Below, one piece after another: positions 13,762-21,172 of a DNA stretch of 23,878 bases. The DNA comes from an uncultured Allobaculum sp. Lineage in GTDB: Bacteria > Bacillota_I > Bacilli_A > Erysipelotrichales > Erysipelotrichaceae. A model generated the notes under the pieces. That model saw nothing but the letters and a program-made list of their open reading frames with translations. It did not search any database and was not told where the DNA came from. The stretch is taken from the NCBI GenBank assembly GCA_910577085.1, contig CAJTLE010000032.1:1-23878 (forward strand). Reading direction: 5' to 3'. A program made the position numbers and the translations under genes. Positions within the stretch are counted from its first letter, which is position 1, and each line of letters starts with the position of its first letter.

Positions 13762-15885
13762 ATGAACTATGGGGACTGGGTAGTCAGTCGGGCAACGGAA
13801 ATTTTAAGGGAAGCCTATGGGCCAGAGGCAAAATTCCGTCCGGGGCAGCTGGAAGCCATTGTTAACGTAATGGCCAGGCGCAGAACGTTAGTGGTGCAGA
13901 AAACCGGCTGGGGAAAATCGCTGGTCTATTTTATTGCGGCCCGAATTCTGTGCGAACAAGGTGCTGGTCCGGCAGTCATTATCAGTCCGCTGCTTGCCTT
14001 GATGACCAACCAGGTTGAAAGTTCAAAGGCCTTTGGTATCACAACTCGGACCATCAACAGTGACCAGTCCTTTTCTGATAATGAGGAAATTCTGCAGCAG
14101 ATCCGTCAAGAGAATTCGATTGATGTTCTGATCATTTCGCCAGAGCGGCTGGCCAATCCCCGTTTTGAAGAATGGTTTTCGCAGATTCCTAATCTGGAGC
14201 TGTTCGTGGTTGATGAAGCGCATTGCATTTCGCAATGGGGACATGATTTCAGGCCTGATTATCAGCGCATCAAACGTCAGATTGATTCTTTTTCTGCCCA
14301 GACGGCGGTTCTTGCGACCACGGCAACCGCCAACGACAAAGTCATCGAGGATATCCGGGCCCAGCTTGGCCAGGATCTGCTGATTTTGCGCGGGCCGTTG
14401 ATGCGCAAAAATCTCTCCATTCAGATCGAACCCGAAATGAGCAGGGAAGAACGACTGGCCTGGCTGGTGGAAATGTTTTCGAAAAAGCCGAAAAGTCAGG
14501 GACTGATTTATTGCCATACCACGATCGACTGCGATGTGATCGCCGGCCTGCTTCGTTCGATCGGCATTGAAGTCGAAAGCTATCATGGCAAGAAACTCGA
14601 TCCGCCAAAGATTTTGCAGGAGTTTGAAGAAGAGAAAATTCAGGTTCTGGTCACGACGTCCAAACTGGGCATGGGCTATGACAACTTGTCGATTCGTTTT
14701 ATCATCCATTTCCAGATGCCAGAAAATATGATTGCGTATTACCAGCAGATCGGACGGGCTGGTCGGGATGGCGTGAAATCGTTCATTTTCCTGCTTCATG
14801 GACCAGAAGACCGCCGCATCCTGGAACACTTTGCGACAAATTCTCTGATTCCGGCCGGTAAACTGGAAGAACTGCTCGAAAGTTTTCCTGCCAATGGCAG
14901 AGGACTGACAACCAAGGAAATGGAGCGGCGTGTCAATCTGCCATCTGAAAAGATTAAATTTGCCCTGAAGTATCTGGAAATCCGGGCTCTGATTTATCAC
15001 GAAAGAGTCCAGAAATCGCCTAAAAACAAGTCAGCGGTCACACAATACTTTCGAAACTTCAGTATTCCTTTTGATCGCAAGGCGGAAGAGGTTTTGCAAA
15101 GATCGATCCTTCAGCAGCGGCAAGACGAGATGGATAAAATGGAGCGGTTTTGTAAAAGCCAGAGATGCTACATGCAGCAGCTCGGTGAAGAGCTCAATGC
15201 GCCAGATACCGGCCGCTGTGGCCATTGTTCAGCCTGCCTGCACCAGCCGGTCGTAAAGATTTGTGTGAGTCTTGAAAGCCGCCAGACAGTCAAGGCCTAT
15301 CTTGCAAATCGCAGTCCAAAAATCGAGAAACGAAAACAATGGGCCATTCCGGTGGATCAGAAAACAAAAATGGATCCAGATTTCATGATGGAAGATGGCT
15401 GGGTACTCAGTGAGGAATATCAAAGCGATATTGGGCAGGCCGTCAAAGCCGGAAAATATCAATACGGTCGCTTTTCGCCGGCTTTAGTGGATCGGTCGGT
15501 CCGGTTTCTTTCCAAGGTTCTCAAAGATTCAAAGATTGATCTTGTCGTGCCGATTCCAAGCTGCAATCATCCTTTTCTGGTTTCAGATTTTGCTTCATCC
15601 CTGGCAAAGCAGCTGAACCTTCCGTTTGTGGATGCCCTGGATAAAAAACAGACCGCTGCCCTTCAGAAGCTGATGGAGAACAGTGCCTTCCAGCAGAAAA
15701 ATGCGATGGAAACAATTGAGGTCAATGCGAAACGAAAGTCGATTCTTCAGGGAAAAAGGATTCTGCTGGTCGACGATATGGTAGACTCTAGATGGACTTT
15801 AACGGTCAGCGCGTATAAACTGCGTAAGGCAGGCGCCCGGAGTGTAACGCCTTTTGCACTGGTCCGTACCGGAAAAGGCGATTAA
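13762..15885 (+). CDS. RecQ-family DNA helicase with C-terminal phosphoribosyltransferase domain
   Basis: This 707-residue protein fuses a 3'-5' superfamily 2 DNA helicase to a PRTase-like domain. The helicase part has FRPGQLEAI (25-33), Walker A TGWGKS (48-53), DEAHCISQWGHDFRPDY (151-167), TTATAND (186-192) and QIGRAGRDG (329-337). The RecQ zinc site is intact as C469-x16-C486-x2-C489-x2-C492, the same spacing as E. coli RecQ, but no HRDC domain follows. From about residue 580, LVVPIPSC (594-601) and RILLVDDMVDSRWTLT (666-681) form a type I PRTase core. The PRPP loop reads DSRWT in place of the usual TTGAT type, as I recall for other RecQ-PRTase fusions. It starts at ATG 13762 after AAAGGAAATGAGCT. 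The SLOG/DprA-like gene starts 80 bases downstream and is probably cotranscribed. Likely roles are DNA processing in repair, uptake or defence. Confidence 0.92.
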   Translation: MNYGDWVVSRATEILREAYGPEAKFRPGQLEAIVNVMARRRTLVVQKTGWGKSLVYFIAARILCEQGAGPAVIISPLLALMTNQVESSKAFGITTRTINSDQSFSDNEEILQQIRQENSIDVLIISPERLANPRFEEWFSQIPNLELFVVDEAHCISQWGHDFRPDYQRIKRQIDSFSAQTAVLATTATANDKVIEDIRAQLGQDLLILRGPLMRKNLSIQIEPEMSREERLAWLVEMFSKKPKSQGLIYCHTTIDCDVIAGLLRSIGIEVESYHGKKLDPPKILQEFEEEKIQVLVTTSKLGMGYDNLSIRFIIHFQMPENMIAYYQQIGRAGRDGVKSFIFLLHGPEDRRILEHFATNSLIPAGKLEELLESFPANGRGLTTKEMERRVNLPSEKIKFALKYLEIRALIYHERVQKSPKNKSAVTQYFRNFSIPFDRKAEEVLQRSILQQRQDEMDKMERFCKSQRCYMQQLGEELNAPDTGRCGHCSACLHQPVVKICVSLESRQTVKAYLANRSPKIEKRKQWAIPVDQKTKMDPDFMMEDGWVLSEEYQSDIGQAVKAGKYQYGRFSPALVDRSVRFLSKVLKDSKIDLVVPIPSCNHPFLVSDFASSLAKQLNLPFVDALDKKQTAALQKLMENSAFQQKNAMETIEVNAKRKSILQGKRILLVDDMVDSRWTLTVSAYKLRKAGARSVTPFALVRTGKGD

Positions 15886-15965
15886 AAAAGGCAGTGGCAG
15901 GAAAGATTTGCCACAATTTTTGCAGATACGAATCAGTCAATACAAAAAGCAATGGAGGGGTTGGA

Positions 15966-17360
15966 ATGAAATATACAGCCGATCAGAAAAATAAAATCCT
16001 TATCTTCAGTGGCCTGGCCTCCAGACCTTTAAACGATACCGAGATGAAGGCTTTGCTTGAAGAAGTATCCCAGAGTGATCTAGATGCTTTTGTGAAAGAT
16101 CCAATCCAGGAAACAAACATTCCTGAAGTCTGGAAAGAGCGGATGAATGGGCTGATCAGCCAGTCGGCCAGACTGTCCAGCCAGCTTTACCGTCTGGAAA
16201 ACAGAGGGATTTCCTTCTGGTTTGATCTGGATCATCTGCCCAAAGCGGCAAAGGAGATCATGAGCGGCAAAGAACAGCTGCTTTTCATGCTGGGCAATTT
16301 GGATCTTCTTTCTGAAGGTGGAATTCCGGTTGTTTCCAGCCTGGCCGATCTGAGTCAGACGCCCGGAAAGGCGATCCTTTTTGTGGAAGACGGAATTGAG
16401 CCTTTGCTTCATTTTGAAGTGGTGAACGTAAAACTCAAAAGAGGAAATTTGCTGGTTTTTTCACCCCGTTTTCAGCCGTCTCCAGAACAGATGATCCACC
16501 ACCAACAAGCCCATACCCAGCATCCCCAGCCACACAACCAGCATCACCAGACTATGCAGAAGGTTGAAAGTAAAAGTTTGGAAAGCAAGTCTATGGAACA
16601 GAATCTTCAAAAACCAAAGCCTGCAGGGTGCCGTAAAGTCTTCATTTCGGGCTCCCGCAGCCAGGAAGCGATCCCGAAAAATATCCAGGAGTCCCTGGAA
16701 AAGATCTGCAAATTAGGAATTGAAGTGATGCTTGGCGATTCCAGCAAAGGCGTTGATGGCCAGATTGCCGACTATCTGCGTGAACCACTCTATCCTTATG
16801 TTTCGATTTATACGGTTTTGCCTAAACCCCGGATTGAAGTCGAAGAAGGATGGAAACTGCAGATTATTGAAGTTCACGATCCGAAACTCACTCAACAGAA
16901 AAGACAGATGGAAAAAGACCGGATCATGGCAGCTGAAGCTAACTTTGGACTTGCAGTATTCAACCCGATTTCGGTCAACCGCTATGGAAATCTGCAGGTC
17001 AGCTCCGGAACCTTACGCAATACCATCCAGATGCTGCTGGAAAAGAAATCTGTGAAATTCTTCTATCTTTATGGGGATGAAATGCGTCTGGCTGATCTTC
17101 ATCATCAAGATGGCCTGAGCGGTCTTGAAGAAGTTCTCAACAGCTATAAAGAGGAAGTGTTTGATCCAGAAGACACCGACTTTACCAAGGTGGTGGTCCC
17201 CAAAGATATGACCTTATCTGAGCTTCGCCACCAGAAGCTCATGAAAAAATACGAAGAACTCAAAAAAGCTGAAATCAAGCTTCGTGAAGCTTTGAAAACT
17301 GAAAAGAAGCCAGAAAAACCAGAAAAGCCAGCCTATGAGACGCTTACGCTTGGCATTTGA
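15966..17360 (+). CDS. DprA-like / SLOG-domain protein
   Basis: This 464-residue cytoplasmic protein appears to have two Rossmann-like parts. Residues 1-172 resemble DprA: a helical N-terminus, then ENRGISFWFDLDHLPKAAKEI and LLFMLGNLDLLSEGGIPVVSS (where DprA has LFxxGN...VGSR), then KAILFVEDGIE and NLLVFSPRFQP. The central SGLAxGID nucleotide loop of DprA seems deleted. A His/Gln-rich linker follows (178-194, seven His). Residues 222-370 look like an intact SLOG domain: KVFISGSRS (224-232), MLGDSSKGVDGQIADYL (255-271), then MAAEANFGLAVFNP (321-334) and SSGTLRNTI (346-354). The C-terminus is a charged coiled-coil-like helix ending in KPEKPEKP. The start at 15966 follows GGAGGGG; an upstream in-frame GTG lacks a ribosome binding site. 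SLOG domains bind nucleotides or nucleotide-derived ligands; DprA loads RecA on DNA. Family assignment is by motif only. Confidence 0.75.
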   Translation: MKYTADQKNKILIFSGLASRPLNDTEMKALLEEVSQSDLDAFVKDPIQETNIPEVWKERMNGLISQSARLSSQLYRLENRGISFWFDLDHLPKAAKEIMSGKEQLLFMLGNLDLLSEGGIPVVSSLADLSQTPGKAILFVEDGIEPLLHFEVVNVKLKRGNLLVFSPRFQPSPEQMIHHQQAHTQHPQPHNQHHQTMQKVESKSLESKSMEQNLQKPKPAGCRKVFISGSRSQEAIPKNIQESLEKICKLGIEVMLGDSSKGVDGQIADYLREPLYPYVSIYTVLPKPRIEVEEGWKLQIIEVHDPKLTQQKRQMEKDRIMAAEANFGLAVFNPISVNRYGNLQVSSGTLRNTIQMLLEKKSVKFFYLYGDEMRLADLHHQDGLSGLEEVLNSYKEEVFDPEDTDFTKVVVPKDMTLSELRHQKLMKKYEELKKAEIKLREALKTEKKPEKPEKPAYETLTLGI

Positions 17361-17444
17361 TCGATCTGATCCTCTCAAGCAGGGAATTGCTCACCAAATC
17401 AATTCGGTCAATATCACAAAGCAAACAACATCACCAAGCAAAAG

Positions 17445-17492
17445 AACCAGTTCCAATTTCTGGGTATCTCCCAGAAATTGGAACTGGTTTTT
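17445..17492 (+). terminator. 20-bp perfect terminator between convergent units
   Basis: Positions 17445-17464 pair without a mismatch with 17470-17489 around the five-base loop TATCT. A TTTTT run at 17488-17492 follows. It ends the recQ/SLOG transcript and, by symmetry, could also stop transcription arriving from comGB, although an A-run is less clear on the other side. Confidence 0.92.
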
Positions 17493-17568
17493 CTATTTCC
17501 TTTTTCCAGTTGTCAGGATGCCTTTTGCGCTGGATGTTCTTGTCAGGACAAAAGCCAAGAAAGCATGC

Positions 17569-18606
17569 CTATAAGGTTTCCAGAATCGAAAGCGGGGCCA
17601 GCATGACCTGATAGACACTGACAGCTAAAATGCCCACAGACCCATAGGCCAGATACAGGGTATAATTCGCCAGTTTTTTCATCCGCTTTTCCAGAATCAT
17701 CAGCGCGCTTTTCTGGTAAGCCTGCATCATTTTCTCCATGAGCGAAGCATTGAGTCCGATTTCAAAGAACTGCACAAACAAGGAGTCCAGCCGGCTATCT
17801 TTCTGAACGCATTCAAACAACGATTTTCCTTTGCTCAGGGATTTAGACCATTTTCTCGCTAACAAAGCCGCAAACGGAAAGCTTCCCGTGTTCTGCATCA
17901 GCTGTAAAGTCTGGCTTGTAGGCAGACTGCTGTTCTGGGTACACTCAAACAAAGCTGCACATTCAATACTGGCAACAATCCGCACCAGCGAAAGCCGGAA
18001 AAGTGGATTGAATTTGGAACTGTCCACATCCGGCCAGACAAACAAGGCTCCAAGAAACAGAGCGAAAACGCCCAGGATTATCCAGAAAACAGAGGTAAAG
18101 ACCTTCAGAGTGTCCAGCAGGGCATTGTTGTCTGAAGCATATTCACCAAAGGCTGGAAGAATCGTCAGTGAAAAGAACCAGACAAGACCGGTCGCAAAGG
18201 CCATGATCATCAGCGGATACACCGTATGTGAAAAGAGTTTGCGGGTCATGACCGTCTTTGCGCTTTGAAGCCGTTGGTCGTATTCAAGAGCCTGCGACAA
18301 AGCAAAGTGATCCATCAACACCCCCATCCGCTTCATCCGCAACCCTTTCTGGCGGCTGACAATTTTATAGAAGGGAATCCCTTGATTGAGCAGGTCCTGG
18401 ATTTTCTGGGACTGCTTAAAAGAGAGTTCGATATTCTGCTGGAAGGAAAGTCCGCTCTGATCGAGCAGACAGAAGACTTCCATTTCCTGTTTTTCAATAA
18501 CCGGCCAGCCCGATCTCTTGCCCACAGGCTGTAAAAGAAAGGCCTGGACTTGCTTCCAGCTCATTTTGGAAGAGGGCCTGGATTTCTTTTTCGTTCCAGA
18601 TTTCAT
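17569..18606 (-). CDS. comGB: ComGB-like type II secretion/competence membrane protein (GspF family)
   Basis: This protein of about 345 residues is the polytopic platform protein of the competence pseudopilus. It works with the ComGA ATPase to assemble pseudopilins during DNA uptake. It shows the GspF layout of two cytoplasmic helical repeats and three membrane segments: SHTVYPLMIMAFATGLVWFF in the first third to half, VFTSVFWIILGVFALFLGAL in the middle and LYLAYGSVGILAVSVYQVML at the C-terminus. LLDQSGLSFQQNIELS near the N-terminus matches the LLxxGxxLxxAI opening of the family. I place the start at 18606 because AAGGAGG lies six bases upstream. This overlaps comGA by 113 bases; starts at 18564 or 18483 would reduce or remove the overlap but have weaker ribosome binding sites. 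No comGC-type pilin gene follows before the terminator at 17445-17489. Confidence 0.82.
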   Translation of the reverse strand: MKSGTKKKSRPSSKMSWKQVQAFLLQPVGKRSGWPVIEKQEMEVFCLLDQSGLSFQQNIELSFKQSQKIQDLLNQGIPFYKIVSRQKGLRMKRMGVLMDHFALSQALEYDQRLQSAKTVMTRKLFSHTVYPLMIMAFATGLVWFFSLTILPAFGEYASDNNALLDTLKVFTSVFWIILGVFALFLGALFVWPDVDSSKFNPLFRLSLVRIVASIECAALFECTQNSSLPTSQTLQLMQNTGSFPFAALLARKWSKSLSKGKSLFECVQKDSRLDSLFVQFFEIGLNASLMEKMMQAYQKSALMILEKRMKKLANYTLYLAYGSVGILAVSVYQVMLAPLSILETL

Positions 18607-19441
18607 AAAGTGCCTCCTTATGGTCACCGGCATTGACCAGCCGGCAGACAAAAATACCTTTTAAAACAACACGCAGCTCGTCCCGGTCAATCCCCAAATC
18701 AAGCAGGCGATGCAGACATTCCACACCGCTGCCACTGTGCAGTGTGGTCAGGACATAGTGACCCGTCAGTGAAGCGCGAAGTGCCATTCGAGCACTGTAG
18801 CTGCTCCGACACTCCCCAAAAAACAGGATGTCCGGATCATGGCGCATCAGTTCTTCAATTCCGGTTTCATACGTAATCCCCCTGGCTTCACTGACCTGGA
18901 TCTGGATCATATCTGGCTCCTGGATTTCAATTGGATCTTCCAGGGTAACAATCTTGCGGTTATTTTCGTGCAGGATTTCATTGAGCAGGGCATGGACAGT
19001 GGTTGATTTTCCTGAACCGGTCGGTCCACAGCTGATCACTAAACCGTGTTCAATCGATGTAAATTCACGCAGGCGTTCTATGGCGGTAGTTGAGCTGGAC
19101 AGGTCAGCCAGCTGGAAATGGTTGCTTGAATGAAGAAGCCGGATCACCCCGGTTCGCACCTGCTCAGTCATCATCATCGAAAACCGGCACGACAGCGCCG
19201 TGCTTTCAAGCGGCATTGAAAATTCTCCGGATTGTGGTTTATAGGGAGAACAAAGATCCATGCCGGAAATAAATTTCAGATATTCCAGAAAGTCTGTCGG
19301 AAATAGATCCTGCTCCAGTTTTTCAAGTCCATTTGGTGTACGCAGCCAGATTTCCAGCTGATTGTCTTTTTGTTCAAGGTGTATATCCGTAGCCTGGCGC
19401 CGCAAAGCACAATGAAGCAGCAGGCGGCAGAGTTCTTGCAT
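18494..19441 (-). CDS. comGA: ComGA-like competence/type II secretion ATPase (GspE family)
   Basis: This 315-residue cytoplasmic hexameric-type ATPase drives assembly of the competence pseudopilus. Visible motifs are ATDIHLE (17-23), typical of the family N-domain, Walker A GPTGSGKST (139-147), the Asp box TLEDPIE (166-172), Walker B-like DPDILFFGECR (202-212) and the His box LTGHYVLTTLHSG (225-237). Length is slightly short for ComGA. FFGECR stands where most relatives have an Ile-Arg version (GEIRD), so the terminal Asp is replaced. The ATG at 19441 is preceded by AAGGGGGTCATGTT. The octamer TGCGTATA lies 23-30 bases upstream and may be a promoter element of a competence sigma factor. comGB is encoded directly after it with overlapping frames. 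Confidence 0.9.
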   Translation of the reverse strand: MQELCRLLLHCALRRQATDIHLEQKDNQLEIWLRTPNGLEKLEQDLFPTDFLEYLKFISGMDLCSPYKPQSGEFSMPLESTALSCRFSMMMTEQVRTGVIRLLHSSNHFQLADLSSSTTAIERLREFTSIEHGLVISCGPTGSGKSTTVHALLNEILHENNRKIVTLEDPIEIQEPDMIQIQVSEARGITYETGIEELMRHDPDILFFGECRSSYSARMALRASLTGHYVLTTLHSGSGVECLHRLLDLGIDRDELRVVLKGIFVCRLVNAGDHKEALYEIWNEKEIQALFQNELEASPGLSFTACGQEIGLAGY

Positions 19442-19463
19442 AACATGACCCCCTTCACCTGCC

Positions 19464-19471
19464 TATACGCA
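19464..19471 (-). promoter_or_regulatory. TGCGTATA element upstream of comGA
   Basis: On the minus strand a T-run leads into TGCGTATA, 23-30 bases before the comGA ATG. This is a plausible position for a -10 element with a leader of about 15 bases. It is the same octamer as at 13607-13614 upstream of recQ. Confidence 0.3.
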
Positions 19472-19634
19472 AAAAAGCCTTTCTGCTGCCAGACTGGATT
19501 CAAGAAAAGATCAAAAGAAGAAAATGGATTCAAAATCGTCTAAAAAGCCATCAAAATCCATGGTGATCCGTATCTGAAGAGGGGGTTGGTGCGAAAAACA
19601 AGCCGGGCGGGCAGAAAAATCAAAAATCGGTACG

Positions 19635-19670
19635 AAAAAAGCGAAGAAGGACCAGAACGGCTTCTTCGCT
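19635..19670 (-). terminator. Terminator of the zinc-dependent dehydrogenase gene
   Basis: On the minus strand AGCGAAGAAG pairs with CTTCTTCGCT (plus 19661-19670 with 19640-19649), followed by six T residues (A-run at plus 19635-19640). It lies 130 bases beyond the stop codon. Confidence 0.8.
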
Positions 19671-19799
19671 TGGGGAGGTGATGATATTCAACCCTGGCAA
19701 GGTTGAGCAGGGTATGGAAAATGAGTCTGGTCAGATTCTGATGGGGATTATGAGCAGACCAGAACGGAATTTGGAGTGAAGTAAAATGACTTCGTCGGC

Positions 19800-20840
19800 T
19801 TAGTTTTCTTTCGGGCAGACCATAACCTTGATGGATTCAGCACCCATCTGCGTCTTGATGGCTTCTTCCAGCTCTTCAATGGGGAAGGTATGGGTGATCA
19901 GTTTACCCAGTTCCAGACGACGGCCATTGATCAGGTTTACGGCCCGCTGGTGAGTGTCCGGGTTGATCATAGAACCAGTGATGTGCAGTTCTTTTTTGTA
20001 CACATCAAAGAGGGGCAGATCAACTGTTGAATCTGGTGCCGGTACCGAGAAGAGCAGAATGTTGCCATTATAGCCAGCTGCTTCGATGGCCTGTTTGACG
20101 GCAAACGGTTTGCCGACGCATTCGATGACAACGTTGCAGCCATCATGGCCAGTGATTTTCTTGATTTCTTCGTTAAGATTCTGGTGGATTGGATCGATGG
20201 CTGCATCTGCGCCGAGTTCAAGCGCCAGAGCACGTCTTTTTTCTACCGGTTCAGACAGGATCACTGTGGAAGCGCCAGACAGACGAGCCATCTGAACCAT
20301 GAGCAGACCAATCGTTCCGCCGCCGATCACGAGAACGCTGTTGCCAGGTTTGATGTTGGCCAGATCGATACCATGCAAAACGCATGCTAATGGCTCAGCC
20401 ATTGCTGCTTCAACAAACGGAATGTCTTCATCGATTTTAAAGCACTGAGAAGCAGGTGTGCGGGTGTATTCAGCAAAGCCTCCGTCTACGTTTACGCCTA
20501 ACGCAAACAGGTTTTCACAATTCTGCTTTTTGCCCATACGGCATGGATCGCAATGACCGCAATACATATTGGGGTCCATAGCCACATGATCACCAGGTTT
20601 CAGCTCGGTAACGCCTTTACCGACTTTTTCAACGATACCGGCAAATTCATGGCCTAAAACGACAGGCGGAGTGACATCAGCACTTCCTGCTTCGCCATGA
20701 TAAATATGAACATCCGTTCCACACACGCCGCAGGCTTTGTTGCGGACCAGGACTTCATGATCACCAAGATCATCGAACGTCATTTGGCGGACTTCAAAAA
20801 CTGGATCGTGATGTGCGCCTAAAAAATAGGTTCCTTTCAT
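19800..20840 (-). CDS. Zinc-dependent alcohol/polyol dehydrogenase (MDR family)
   Basis: This 346-residue medium-chain dehydrogenase oxidises an alcohol or polyol with NAD(P). Catalytic zinc ligands are visible as Cys in CGVCGTD (37-43), GHEF with H64/E65, and E149 in AEPLAC. The structural zinc lobe is complete: C94, C97, C100 and C108. The Rossmann fold carries VIGGGTIGLL at 171-180, and an acidic residue in SEP shortly after suggests NAD preference. VHIYHGE recalls threonine and sorbitol dehydrogenases, so the substrate may be a sugar alcohol, butanediol or threonine. I use the ATG at 20840, preceded by GAGGGAGAATTTTCAG; the frame extends upstream only to a TTG without a ribosome binding site. 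It is monocistronic, divergent from the DUF3737 gene and ended by the terminator at 19635-19670. Confidence 0.92.
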   Translation of the reverse strand: MKGTYFLGAHHDPVFEVRQMTFDDLGDHEVLVRNKACGVCGTDVHIYHGEAGSADVTPPVVLGHEFAGIVEKVGKGVTELKPGDHVAMDPNMYCGHCDPCRMGKKQNCENLFALGVNVDGGFAEYTRTPASQCFKIDEDIPFVEAAMAEPLACVLHGIDLANIKPGNSVLVIGGGTIGLLMVQMARLSGASTVILSEPVEKRRALALELGADAAIDPIHQNLNEEIKKITGHDGCNVVIECVGKPFAVKQAIEAAGYNGNILLFSVPAPDSTVDLPLFDVYKKELHITGSMINPDTHQRAVNLINGRRLELGKLITHTFPIEELEEAIKTQMGAESIKVMVCPKEN

Positions 20841-21172
20841 CTGAAAATTCTCCCTCTTTCTTATCAATTTCGTCTCGGACAAGAAGTTTTTTCTTTCCGG
20901 ACATGAGATTCACGTTTATTATAAACAGCCGCTCTGATGCGCAAAAGAGCAGAATTTTGCCGGATAGAGATTCCGAAAGCCCGATCATCAAACTGGTATT
21001 GGCAGAGTATCCAGTGAAGATATCCTCTCCTTTTGCTTTGTTTGCTTTTTCTCATGCCTGAAAGGCATACTTCGGTATGCGTTTTGAATATTTCCTGTTT
21101 GTGGGCAAGATCATTAGAATAAAAACTGTAACAGAGAACAAAAAGATCAATCAAATTTTGGAGGGATAATTC
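20841..21172. other. Divergent control region between dehydrogenase and DUF3737 genes
   Basis: The minus-strand -10 candidate TATAAT is at plus 20918-20923. On the plus side there are a TTCG-capped hairpin at 21065-21080 and a -10 candidate TAGAAT at 21115-21120. Neither promoter has a strong -35. No further gene is supported. Confidence 0.5.
21065..21080 (+). other. TTCG-tetraloop hairpin
   Basis: GCATAC (21065-21070) and GTATGC (21075-21080) close a TTCG loop, followed by GTTTTG. It lies upstream of the DUF3737 promoter candidate and may be a weak terminator or protein-binding palindrome. Confidence 0.45.

Larger units (their letters stand above)
19442..19799. other. Intergenic region between comGA start and dehydrogenase stop
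   Basis: It contains the comGA promoter region (to about 19480) and the dehydrogenase terminator (19635-19670). A 32-codon plus-strand frame at 19681-19779 begins just after GGGGAGGTG, but the spacing to its ATG is too short and no promoter is seen, so it is not called. Confidence 0.5.

Noticed and set aside
14023..15000. Minus-strand open frame of 325 codons inside recQ
   Set aside because: It is antisense to a clearly coding RecQ helicase region, with no ribosome binding site and a low-complexity shadow composition.
15894..15965. GTG start giving a 24-residue extension of the SLOG protein
   Set aside because: No ribosome binding site for the GTG, while GGAGGGG precedes the ATG at 15966.
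19681..19779. 32-codon plus-strand frame after GGGGAGGTG
   Set aside because: The Shine-Dalgarno-like sequence is only two bases from the ATG, no promoter is visible and the peptide has no distinctive features.
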